Positions 18,801-26,077 of a stretch of DNA of 64,000 nt are shown one piece after another. Source of the DNA: Streptomyces sp. CB01635. Its GTDB lineage: Bacteria; Actinomycetota; Actinomycetes; Streptomycetales; Streptomycetaceae. The notes under the pieces are model-generated. The model searched no databases. It was not told the DNA's origin and saw nothing but the letters and a program-made list of their open reading frames with translations. A program made the position numbers and the translations under genes. The DNA lies in assembly GCF_002803065.1 (NCBI RefSeq), contig NZ_NNBL01000003.1, positions 186,001-250,000 of the forward strand, in the 5' to 3' direction. How positions within the stretch are numbered: the first letter of the stretch is position 1; each line of letters begins with the position of its first letter.

Positions 18801-20688
18801 GCAGGACGACCAGATCGGCCGCCAGGCGGACGAGTTGCTCCTGCTCGAAGGGGACGGGTCCGTCCTGGCCCGGCAGGGTGGCGAGCCGGTCGGGTCGGGC
18901 CATCGCCTGCGCGTTGCCGAAGGCGTCGAGCAGGGCACGGAACTCGTCGCCGTCGCAAGGAACGTGGACGAGGTTTTTCGTCTGTTCGTAGAGAACCTCG
19001 ACTTCCTCCATGATCCGCTCGGAGCGTTGATCAGGATCACTTCCCGCGGAGATGCAGAGGACGGCCGCGGCCCGGTTCACGCTCGCCCCGCTGGAGCGGT
19101 CGAGAACGCCCCGCACGACCGGCAGATGGGACCGGCGCCACTCCACGAACGCCGCCGGAGCTGTCTCGCCCCGGGTCTCCCAACCGCCGGCCATGATCCA
19201 GGAGACGGTGTTGCGTCCCGAGGACGGCGCCTCGTGCAGGCCGAACATCACAGTCTGCTTCTCGGCAGTCTCAGGATCGAAGTGGCGGGCCAGACCACTG
19301 CGCTCACTCTCCGGGCTGAGGTCGACGATCACCGTCCACTGCGGCGCGAGCAGGTGCGCCAGGTCGGGATGACTGACCCCGGCCTCGACGATGAGGATGC
19401 GGTCGTAACCGCTGTGCGCCGTGGCCAGGAAGGGGGCGAGCCGCTCCGCCAGTGCCTCGACATCCGTGGGTCGCGCCGGGGCCACCACCGCTTCCCGCGG
19501 AGCGCGCGGGGACTGGGCCTGTTCGAGTACCCGCTGCCGCAGTTCCGGGTGGTACTCCTTGAGGAGGTTGTGGGTGATCCAGCCGGCGAGTTGGTACGCG
19601 GTGACGCGGTCCCTCTCGGGCATGTTCTTGGCCGCGTAGTTCAGCGCGGCGCCCAGGCGGGCCAGTAGGTACTGGTGGGTGAGTGAGTCCACACGGCCGG
19701 GCTGGAGCCGGTTGATGCTCTCGTGCGTGCCGTCGCGGACGGCACGCACGGCGCTCACGAGCCCCTGCCATTCGAGTCCGGCGGCGCTTATGAGGCCGTC
19801 ACACTCCTGGAGCACCGCCAGCGGCACCGGAACGCGGAGCCGGGACTGCATGCTGATCAGAGCGGCCGTCTCCAGATACGCCTGGTCGTACAACAGGGGT
19901 GACTCGTGACCCCAGTTGACGTCGATCAGCCAGTACGAGCCCCGGTAACTCCGGGTCGCGTCCAGAAGGATGTTGCGAAGATGGAGATCGCCGTGGCTGA
20001 AGCCCATCAGGACCAGGTCCGAACGGCGGGTCAGCTCGTTCTCCTGCTCCAGCACCGAGACGGGGTCGGGTAATACCTCGCCATGGAAGACGAACGTGCT
20101 GCCACTGATGTCGGCCATGCGGCGGGTCTCCCGCAGTGCGTCCCCGCGCCGGGCCCGGAGAAAGCCCTCGCCCAGCCAAGCGTCCAGCGTCCGCCCGGCC
20201 TGCATGCGTACACCCGTGCATCCGCTCAGCTGGGCTTCCAGCAGCTCGGCGCTCACAGTGCGGCATGCCGCGAGGAGCCTCGGACTGTGGGCCATCTCGG
20301 CGGCGCCCACGTTCCGCAGGCTGCCACCGGCGATTTCGTACACGTCGACGCGCAGACCGTCGCCGCCGGCGGAAAGCCGCAGTGCCGGCACATGCTCCTC
20401 GGCGAACCCGCCCAGCGCCGTACTGAACCTTTCGTGGGCCTCGTGCTGGCGGCCCTGGCCGTCAGTGGACACCTTCACGATGAACTGCCCATCGAGGCCG
20501 CCCTGTTGCGCACCCATGAAGTCACAGCGGGCGACGAGCGCATCGGTGTAGCCGTCGTTGAGTTCCTGCAAATAGGTGATGGACACCTCTGTGCCCAACT
20601 CACTCTGAATGATCGCGTCGGCTCTGCTGTGCAAGGACGGCTGCTGTGCCTGAGGCGCGGGGCCCTCGAGATCGGAGGCGGTGCTCAT
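15862..20688 (-). CDS. Giant multidomain STAND-like NTPase with kinase-like N-terminus (SAMD9-like architecture)
   Basis: About 1608 aa from ATG 20688 (GTG 20694 and TTG 20709 are alternatives). Visible layout: (1) aminoglycoside-phosphotransferase-like kinase fold, with a candidate Lys in GQFIVKVS (about 72), catalytic loop SHGDLHLRN (231-239) and LIDVN (about D256) in place of the usual DFG-type motif; (2) Rossmann-like middle region (about 420-600, ILIVEAGVSHPDL... VIVDLSP) that might be SIR2-like; (3) P-loop ATPase with Walker A HTPGAGGTTLAR (691-702) and Walker B-like VLVVVESATLG, the GGTTLAR form being characteristic of SAMD9/SAMD9L-type NTPases; (4) a long helical TPR-like region (about 1000-1400); (5) an OB-like segment (VRGVVRKIEGQQAGWLAVED); (6) a C-terminal winged-helix-like end (LNLGVVLQKTFGDTSY). 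No signal peptide. Followed by a translationally coupled membrane gene. Role inferred: cytoplasmic conflict/antiphage signalling switch. Confidence 0.88.
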   Translation of the reverse strand: MSTASDLEGPAPQAQQPSLHSRADAIIQSELGTEVSITYLQELNDGYTDALVARCDFMGAQQGGLDGQFIVKVSTDGQGRQHEAHERFSTALGGFAEEHVPALRLSAGGDGLRVDVYEIAGGSLRNVGAAEMAHSPRLLAACRTVSAELLEAQLSGCTGVRMQAGRTLDAWLGEGFLRARRGDALRETRRMADISGSTFVFHGEVLPDPVSVLEQENELTRRSDLVLMGFSHGDLHLRNILLDATRSYRGSYWLIDVNWGHESPLLYDQAYLETAALISMQSRLRVPVPLAVLQECDGLISAAGLEWQGLVSAVRAVRDGTHESINRLQPGRVDSLTHQYLLARLGAALNYAAKNMPERDRVTAYQLAGWITHNLLKEYHPELRQRVLEQAQSPRAPREAVVAPARPTDVEALAERLAPFLATAHSGYDRILIVEAGVSHPDLAHLLAPQWTVIVDLSPESERSGLARHFDPETAEKQTVMFGLHEAPSSGRNTVSWIMAGGWETRGETAPAAFVEWRRSHLPVVRGVLDRSSGASVNRAAAVLCISAGSDPDQRSERIMEEVEVLYEQTKNLVHVPCDGDEFRALLDAFGNAQAMARPDRLATLPGQDGPVPFEQEQLVRLAADLVVLHSRILVDELREEPVDEFWRGRPASWVDLDAGLDVPRDTQPMVQGAIGRVLRKHSSATFEIFHTPGAGGTTLARRIAWDLHRDHPVVFLHHYGQQTVERIDDIYRATKKSVLVVVESATLGQSEREDLYYKLHERNTPAVVLWVTRGNRPTADPDAPASGKGRKDDNKFYLKEPLSAEEAREFRAIFGARARSPRARAAVERLIPGSAPEQHLSPFYFGLSAFEEDFEGTRRYVDSHVAHFNDLQRSVAGYLSLVTRFTQNGLPYFLVRRWLTGAWGGQAGSAAAYQEDLRSTLGEDLRHLSVENDEEVRILHPSVAEKVLESVLESVRGDRDWEFLLANTAIEFISQVSGHLGPDNAWTKEILQNLFIRRDKWSGSTSNSQRFAEFIHEFENKDQAYRVLEELTRRCPSEPHFWLHLGRFHASVRGHLDGKAETLIKKAIDLSDELDPVPFHSLAMLHRESVRDELIQLGSNTGREDEAITRIRDRYDEALRVFGRARQLNGIDEHNYVTPVQMIVTVLNHLRRISRHSNLIDLIRAGGMAADWASEQLSIAELLLDECELARPDHQDSSYLSSCKVSLDTLHGGVKSLVSAWRDLVVQSRSHSRVALVLARALLREHGDDWQETSPEVFRTAVEFYDAAFDERGDLSDHDVQLWFRCYRRLPEYDELAALERFSFVASSRPSPVCRYYLYVLRFMRWLNEDELKQDAVEHHMAEAKALMQGRRKAFSYEWVAKDKSGKGADIAPRLAHFSELGERRPATHDWENSANVCRRVRGVVRKIEGQQAGWLAVEDGSIEAFFVPREEFLRHRDINKVVEFDLGFAQDGLRAWRVEVAKEARLLRRPDVEIRTVEVAPIPLPSQVSLPRPGGGIAPAPKAIAVSPEIREQALDLASTNERDAYRLVIGHLVSCASGTTAVTSLNLGVVLQKTFGDTSYTRALSGTKLRSYVEALGFRVTSTAHGQFAVTFDDAEKGAEKGSDL

Positions 20689-20759
20689 GCGCACCGATCG
20701 TAAGGCCAACAGCCGGTGGTGTGAGGCGAATTGAGAGACCTGGGGTCAGCAGAAGTTGC

Positions 20760-21815
20760 TGCTACCGGACGTCCCAGGAGGCGCGCAGGCCGGCCGTCGC
20801 CGTACGGCTTGCGCCACTCAGCTCAAATGGCCGGACCTTGGCTGTCGTGGGCGCTGATGCCGCCGTGCGCTTCTGGAACGTCGCGACACGTCGCCAGACC
20901 AGCGATCCTCTGGTCCAAGGTGATGAGGCAGGGCGCTTCACCATTTCCCTCAGCCCCGATAACGCTCTGCTTGCGATCGCTTCCTACAGAAACAGGCTAC
21001 GACTCTGGGATCTCGCAGCCCGCCGCCCCATCGGCAAGCCGCTGCTCGGCACGGGCGACACCACTGCACTGGCTTTCAGTCCGGACGGCGGGACCCTCGC
21101 CAGCTCCGACATGGGCTCCACACACATATGGAACCTGGCGGCACATCGCCTGACCGGCAGAGCACTCGATGTCAGAGCAACGAGCGTCGCATTCAGTCCC
21201 GACGGCCGCACCCTCGCCACCAACACGGAGAGCGACACCGTGGCGCTCTGGGACGTTGCCACGCACCGCCGTATCGGTGAAACCCCGGCCAGCCACACCG
21301 CGCAGATCACGGCGGTGGTGTTCAGTCCCGACGGCACGACGCTCGCGACTGCGAGCCGCGACAATACCGTCCGGCTCTGGAACGCGGCCGCACGTGAGCA
21401 GATCGGGGATCCACTGACCGGCCATCGCAGCGGCGTCACGTCCGTGGCATTCAGTCCCAACGGGAGAACGCTGGCCACCGGCAGCATGGACCATACGGTC
21501 AGGCTCTGGGACGTCGCCACCCGGCGCCAGATCGGCGATCCGCTTGAAGGGCACAACGCCAATGTCACCGGTGTGGCCTTCGGCCCCGGCGGCAGAACGG
21601 TGGTCAGCTGGGGCGAAGACGACACGGCACGGCTGTGGAACGTCGAAGCGACGGTGGATCCGGTGCGTTCACTGTGCAGATGGGCGAGGGGTGCATTCAC
21701 CGTCGATCGGTGGCGTGATGACGTACCGCCGGCCCCGCTTCTCGACCACTCTGCCCATAGTCCGGAAAGAGCGTTTCGTCCCTGTGAGGTTGTTCGGTGG
21801 GGTTTCAAGCGGTGA
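20760..21815 (+). pseudogene. WD40-repeat protein, N-terminally truncated
   Basis: Seven WD40-type repeats are visible (roughly 35-43 residues each), with repeated VAFSPDGRTLAT and VRLWD/NVATRRQIGDPL phrases. This is the pattern of streptomycete WD40 proteins that usually carry an N-terminal protease, kinase or STAND NTPase module. Here no start codon, ribosome site or N-terminal domain precedes the first repeat, whose beginning is itself decayed. The C-terminal helix (LCRWARGAFTVDRWRDDVPP) lacks the usual GPAYRxxC ending. It is divergent from the giant NTPase gene, only about 70 bp away. Probably the tail of another conflict-type gene left by recombination. Confidence 0.75.
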
Positions 21816-21884
21816 GCCGATGAGGGCTAGTGGGGCAGAGGTGTCCCACGTGCCGGATGGGGCGGGTGTCTTTCGTCGGCAGCG

Positions 21885-21990
21885 CGTTTCCCTCGGTTCG
21901 CCCGCATCCCAGCGACCTCTCGGATGCACGCTGGGAACTGATCGGTCTCACCCTCACCACCGGGCGGGCCGAACGGCCGCCCCGCACCCC
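21885..21990 (+). pseudogene. IS5/IS4-type transposase, N-terminal remnant
   Basis: RPHPSDLSDARWELIGLTLTTGRAER matches the N-terminus of IS5-family transposases (usually YPSDLSDAEWALIEPLLP). The reading loses similarity after about 30 residues. It is an insertion-sequence scar between the WD40 remnant and the SpoIIE phosphatase gene. Confidence 0.7.
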
Positions 21991-22065
21991 GGCGCTCTCC
22001 TCGCATGAGCTCTCCGCTGCGTCCGTCGGGATGCGGCGCACGCCGGCTGCCGCCAGCGTGGGGGA

Positions 22066-23154
22066 GTGGTGCAGAACAAGGCCCAGTGGATTCCCGCCGG
22101 CGTGATCGTGCTGGCTGTAGTGATCGACCTGGTGACCCCGACCCAGGTGACGTCGGCCCCGCTCATCATGGCGGCGCCCGTCGCCGCCGCCCCGCTCCTT
22201 TCGCTGCCCGGCATCATCTGGGTGGGCCTCGCCTCGATGGCCGTCCACGCGGGACTGGCCTGGGTGGACGGCACCTTCGGCTGGCACCGCGGTCTGGCCA
22301 ACCAGTTCACCCTGTTGGCCGTGACCCTGCTGGCCATCTTCATCAACCGCACGCTGAAGAGCCAGGACGCCCGGACCCGGCGTGCTCAGCGCGTCGCGGC
22401 CGTGGCCCAGCGCGCCGTGCTGCCCAGACCGCCGGCGCGCCTGGGCGACCTGCACATTGCCGCCCGGTACGTGCCCGCCGAGGACGAGGCCATGATCGGC
22501 GGCGATCTGTACGTCGTACAGGACACCCCGTACGGCACACGCGTCCTCGTCGGTGACGTACGGGGCAAGGGCCTGGGCGCCGTGAGCGCGGTCTGCGCCG
22601 ATCTCGGCGCGTTCAGGTACGCCGCGGACGAGGCCGAGGACCTCGCACAGCTCGTGCGCTCGCTGGAGCAGGCACTGCTGCGTGAGGGCGGGCGGCGAGG
22701 CGGCCTCGAACAGGAGGAGGGATTCACCACCGCCCTGATCGCGGAGTTCCCCGCGAACCTCAGTGCCGTACGCATCGTCAACCGCGGCCATCCGCCGCCT
22801 CTGCTCCTCGACGCACAGGGCTCGGCCACCGTCCTCGAACCGACTCAGGAAGTGCCTCCGCTGGGGATGGGGGTGCTGGGCAGCTGGGCCGCACCGGTCG
22901 ACACGTTTCCGTTCCCGCCCGGCGCGACACTCCTGTGCTACACGGACGGCATCACCGAGTCCCGGGACGCCGAAGGCACCTTCTACGACGCTGCGGCGCG
23001 CCTGCCCGTTCTGCTCCGGCACCGCGCCCGGTCCGGCGAGCACCCCACACCGGCGCAGGTCCTCGACATGCTGATCCGTGACGTTCGGCGCCACACGGGC
23101 GGCCGGCCCCAGGACGACCAGGCGCTCCTCGCGCTGCGCCGCTCGGCGCTCTGA
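22066..23154 (+). CDS. Membrane PP2C-type (SpoIIE) serine phosphatase
   Basis: A 362-aa protein with three to four N-terminal hydrophobic helices (residues about 8-95), a short linker (TLKSQDARTRRAQRVAAVAQRAVLP, the usual lead-in to SpoIIE domains) and a C-terminal PP2C/SpoIIE phosphatase. Metal-binding acidic motifs are present: GGDLYVVQDTPYGTRVLVGDVRGKG, LLCYTDGITESRD and the late GRPQDDQALLAL. Such enzymes dephosphorylate anti-anti-sigma factors and so release stress or developmental sigma factors. The GTG start follows GGGGGAG. No anti-sigma gene is adjacent, so the partner is unknown. Confidence 0.92.
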   Translation: MVQNKAQWIPAGVIVLAVVIDLVTPTQVTSAPLIMAAPVAAAPLLSLPGIIWVGLASMAVHAGLAWVDGTFGWHRGLANQFTLLAVTLLAIFINRTLKSQDARTRRAQRVAAVAQRAVLPRPPARLGDLHIAARYVPAEDEAMIGGDLYVVQDTPYGTRVLVGDVRGKGLGAVSAVCADLGAFRYAADEAEDLAQLVRSLEQALLREGGRRGGLEQEEGFTTALIAEFPANLSAVRIVNRGHPPPLLLDAQGSATVLEPTQEVPPLGMGVLGSWAAPVDTFPFPPGATLLCYTDGITESRDAEGTFYDAAARLPVLLRHRARSGEHPTPAQVLDMLIRDVRRHTGGRPQDDQALLALRRSAL

Positions 23155-23223
23155 CCGCATCCCCGCATCCGGGAGAGGGCCTTCGGCCCTGGCTCCCCCC
23201 GCTCAGCGGGTACACGATGAGGC

Positions 23224-23583
23224 ATGGACACCAAAGCCTGGCTCATCCTCGCCGCAGCCGTCGTGCTGCTCACCATGGGCATCGCCGCAGTTCTCCTGGT
23301 GCGGGTGATCCGGGCGAGGAGGCTGCTCCTCGACGCGGGCATCCCGCTCCGCAACAAGGCGCTGGTCTGGGCCGCCGTGATCTACACGGTGTCACCGGTC
23401 GACCTGCTGCCGGACCCCGTCTACCTCGACGACATCGGATTCCTGCTGCTGGCCCTGCGCGCCGTGCACGTCGCGGCGCGAACCGGATACCCGCTGGTGG
23501 CAGGTCAACCCGTGGTGCGACACCTTGCAGGTCGCCGAGCAGATGGCCATCAACCACCTGGGGCAGCTGCTGGTCGCGGCTGA
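23224..23583 (+). CDS. YkvA/DUF1232 small membrane protein
   Basis: A 119-aa protein. An N-terminal transmembrane helix (AWLILAAAVVLLTMGIAAVLLV) precedes the DUF1232 core KALVWAAVIYTVSPVDLLPDPVYLDD, whose SP-DL-PD-I pattern defines YkvA-like proteins. The last 25 residues (HLAGRRADGHQ...) are compositionally unlike the family. They overlap the coding-like reading of the next, frameshifted gene, so the original C-terminus may have been replaced. Function unknown. Confidence 0.7.
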   Translation: MDTKAWLILAAAVVLLTMGIAAVLLVRVIRARRLLLDAGIPLRNKALVWAAVIYTVSPVDLLPDPVYLDDIGFLLLALRAVHVAARTGYPLVAGQPVVRHLAGRRADGHQPPGAAAGRG

Positions 23584-23945
23584 GGAGAGCGGGGACGTCG
23601 CCGCCTGGCGGTTGTGCCGTGGCGACGGCGCGAGCGAGCCGTCCCCGGCGACTCTTGCCGCGGTGCAGATGCTCATCACCGCCCGGCATCGAGGTCCGTC
23701 ACGACGAACCCGCCGCCCACTTCGACGTCTGGATTGCCACCATGAACGGCGGCCTCAGCTTCGGCCGGCCGTCCGTCGGTTCCTCCGCACGCCCCCTCGG
23801 CTTGGCGGACCCCGCCCTGCGGTGGGCCGGGGCAGTACTGCACGACGGCGGCACCCTCGCCTACCTGACCGCCCGCCCGGCCGGCGAGGACGCCAATGAG
23901 CTCGGCCCCGCGAGCAGCGAGGCGATGACCGGACGCCTTGCCTGA
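23480..23945 (+). pseudogene. Unidentified gene with an apparent frameshift near 23690
   Basis: One frame reads WWQVNPWCDTLQVAEQMAIN then HLGQLLVAAEESGDVAAWRL...AAVQMLITA. From about 23690 the coding-like signal jumps to another frame: GIEVRHDEPAAHFDVWIATM then GLADPALRWAGAVLHDGGTLAYL up to a stop at 23943-23945. Both halves have normal Streptomyces codon bias and together form about 150 residues of one globular protein. I do not recognise the family. The first half overlaps the tail of the YkvA gene. A real frameshift, or a sequencing error in a GC-rich stretch, would explain it. Confidence 0.45.
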
Positions 23946-23984
23946 AGCCGTGAATCAGCATTCATCGGGACCTCCTAGTTTCAC

Positions 23985-24005
23985 CAATAAGTCTTGGTCT
24001 TATTG
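23985..24005. promoter_or_regulatory. Inverted repeat CAATAAG-N7-CTTATTG, probable operator
   Basis: A perfect 7-bp inverted repeat with a 7-bp centre, markedly AT-rich in a GC-rich genome. It lies 80 bp upstream of the winged-helix regulator gene. The position suggests autoregulation. Confidence 0.6.
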
Positions 24006-24084
24006 AGGGAGGTCGTCGAGATACGCAGGACATCAAGACAGAAGGAACACTTGGGCCTACGCGGATGGGGATTAGCATGGTCTT

Positions 24085-24837
24085 GTGGCTTCCGTCCAGA
24101 CAGCGTCGGCCGACGCGGCCGGCAGCGCCATCAACTCCGTCAGCGTCCTGAGCGAGGACTCACGACGGCGCATGTTCTCCTTCATCCGCCGGGCCGGCCA
24201 CGCCGTCACCCGCGACGAGGCCGCCGCGAGCGTCGGTATCTCCCGCAAGCTCGCCGCCTTCCACCTCGACAAGCTCGTCGACGCCGGCCTGCTGCGCGCC
24301 CGCTACGAAACGCCCGGCGGGATCCGCAAGGTCGGCAGGCGGCCAATGGTGTACGAGCCCACCGACGCGCAGATCACCGTGACCATTCCAGAACGGCGCC
24401 ACGAACTCCTGGCGGACCTTCTCCTGGACGCCGTTCTGACCGAGGAGGCCGACGAGAACGCCGCGCAGGCGGCCATGCGGACCGCGAAGCAGCGCGGCCG
24501 GCAGCTGGGCGCAGCCGCACGGGAGGAGACCCGCCCAGGGCGCCTGGGCCCCGAGCGTGGGCTGACCGTCTGCGAGGGTCTGCTGGAGGAGTACGGCTAC
24601 GAACCCGTCCGGGAAGCCCCCACCCGGCTCCGGCTGCGCAACTGCCCGTTCCAACCGCTTGCCGCGAAGGCCCCCGACCTGGTGTGCGGCATGAACCAGG
24701 CCTTCCTCAGCGGCTACCTCACCGGCCTTGAGGTCAACGGAGTCAAGGCCGTCCTGACCCCCGAGCCCGGCGAATGCTGCGTACGGCTGTGCCCGAACGA
24801 CACCGATCGTGATGAGCAGATGCCCCAGGATCACTGA
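24085..24837 (+). CDS. ArsR-like winged-helix regulator with C-terminal Cys-rich effector domain
   Basis: A 250-aa regulator. The N-terminal winged helix is clear: VLSEDSRRRMFSFIRRAGHAVTRDEAAASVGISRKLAAFHLDKLVDAGLL, then a wing GGIRKVGRRPMVYEP. The C-terminal domain ends with spaced Cys residues in RNCPFQP, DLVCGMNQ and ECCVRLCP. The Cys set resembles the four-Cys metal or iron-sulfur sites of related DeoR/ArsR-like stress regulators, so redox or metal sensing is plausible. The GTG start has only a weak ribosome site. A perfect palindrome lies 80 bp upstream. The DoxX gene downstream on the same strand is a possible target. Confidence 0.82.
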   Translation: MASVQTASADAAGSAINSVSVLSEDSRRRMFSFIRRAGHAVTRDEAAASVGISRKLAAFHLDKLVDAGLLRARYETPGGIRKVGRRPMVYEPTDAQITVTIPERRHELLADLLLDAVLTEEADENAAQAAMRTAKQRGRQLGAAAREETRPGRLGPERGLTVCEGLLEEYGYEPVREAPTRLRLRNCPFQPLAAKAPDLVCGMNQAFLSGYLTGLEVNGVKAVLTPEPGECCVRLCPNDTDRDEQMPQDH

Positions 24838-25020
24838 CACGGCACCGGCTGCCCGCCCCCGCGGGCCACCGACCCGATGTACGACTCTGCCCGCAGCGAA
24901 AGGATCGAATGGGGCAGGGAGTCGCCCGCGATCTATTGCCGGGGACACGCAGCATCGGTGCTCGACGTGTCGTCGAGCTGGGGGAAGCGCCCGTTCCGGC
25001 GTTCCAATCGGAGCATCGCC

Positions 25021-25590
25021 ATGTTGCCCAAACGCGTTCTGAAATCTTCTGCCTCTTCCACGGCACCAGCGGCGCAGCCCACTTCCACTTCCACCGCCGC
25101 GCCCATGACGACCGCCGCCGACTTCGGTCTGCTGCTCATCAGGCTGACCATCGGCCTACTGATGGCCGCACACGGGGCTCAGAAAGTCTTCGGACTCTTC
25201 GGAGGCCAGGGCCTGACGGAGACGGGCAAGGGATTTACGGCCCTGGGCTACCGGCCGGGAAAGCTCTTTGCTGTGATCGGGGGCATGTCCGAGCTGCTGG
25301 GCGGCCTCGGTCTGGCCCTCGGCCTGCTGACGCCGCTGGCGGCCGCCGCCCTGATCGGCGTCATGATCAACGCCATGGTCACGGTCACCGGCGCCCACGG
25401 CCTGTGGGATGCGAACGGCGGCGTGGAATACAGCGTCTGCATCGCCGTCGTCGCGCTGGCCGTCGCCGCCATCGGGCCGGGCAGGCTGGCCGCCGACCGC
25501 CCCTTCCGCTGGGGCAAAGGCGGCTGGAAAGAGGCCGGTTTCGCCCTCGGCCTGGGCGGCATCGCCGCCGCGATCACGCTCAGTCTGTAG
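25021..25590 (+). CDS. DoxX-family membrane protein
   Basis: A 189-aa DoxX/DoxD-type integral membrane protein. After a 35-residue polar N-terminus come four helices: GLLLIRLTIGLLMAAHGAQK (with the family's R...HG-QK signature), KLFAVIGGMSELLGGLGLALG, PLAAAALIGVMINAMVTV, and the last pair around SVCIAVVALAVAAIG. DoxX proteins pair with oxidoreductases in redox or detoxification membrane complexes. The ATG at 25021 has GGAG at 8 nt; upstream in-frame sequence is unrelated. It may be controlled by the Cys-rich regulator 180 bp upstream. Confidence 0.87.
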   Translation: MLPKRVLKSSASSTAPAAQPTSTSTAAPMTTAADFGLLLIRLTIGLLMAAHGAQKVFGLFGGQGLTETGKGFTALGYRPGKLFAVIGGMSELLGGLGLALGLLTPLAAAALIGVMINAMVTVTGAHGLWDANGGVEYSVCIAVVALAVAAIGPGRLAADRPFRWGKGGWKEAGFALGLGGIAAAITLSL

Positions 25591-25920
25591 AACCAAGGCG
25601 GGCCCCTGCGAAGCCTCGCCCGCACAACGGCGTGCCGGCAGGGCCTCGATGACCGCTGGGCAAGTCCGGCTGCGCCGCATGCACGGACGCGCATCGCCCG
25701 CTCGCTGATCGCCGACTGTCTACCTCGTCGCCGCTGACACGGACCGGGCGCAGGGCCGCTGTCAGTGGGCGACGGGCAACCGTTCCTACGCCGGATCGCT
25801 CATCGGCAGCATCGCCGAGACGCAGGGGATGCTTCACTTCTGCGGCACATCCGGCATCGGCGCCGAGATCAACGAAGAGAGTACGAGCGCGTCCCGGCCT
25901 CCGACATCCGCTACCGCTTC
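25591..25920. other. Intergenic with a coding-like remnant leading into the microsatellite
   Basis: One plus-strand frame reads YAGSLIGSIAETQGMLHFCGTSG then ends in a long Ser-Thr run made by the hexanucleotide repeat that follows. It has no good start and no recognisable domain. It could be the end of a decayed gene. Confidence 0.3.
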
Positions 25921-25968
25921 GACATCGACATCGACATCGACATCGACATCGACATCGACATCGACATC
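25921..25968. repeat. Perfect (GACATC)8 microsatellite
   Basis: Eight perfect tandem copies of the hexamer GACATC. The unit is three bases times two, so it encodes alternating dipeptides (ID, ST or HR on the plus strand; DV on the minus strand) and keeps all frames open. It is unique in the window. Confidence 0.97.
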
Positions 25969-26077
25969 GAACGACACGATGCGCTGACGAAGCCCGGGAG
26001 ACAAGCCCCTGACCGCGCATCGCAGGCGGGCCTGCACAGGCCCGCCTTGCGAAGGGGAAGAGCCCCATTTCTCCCCC

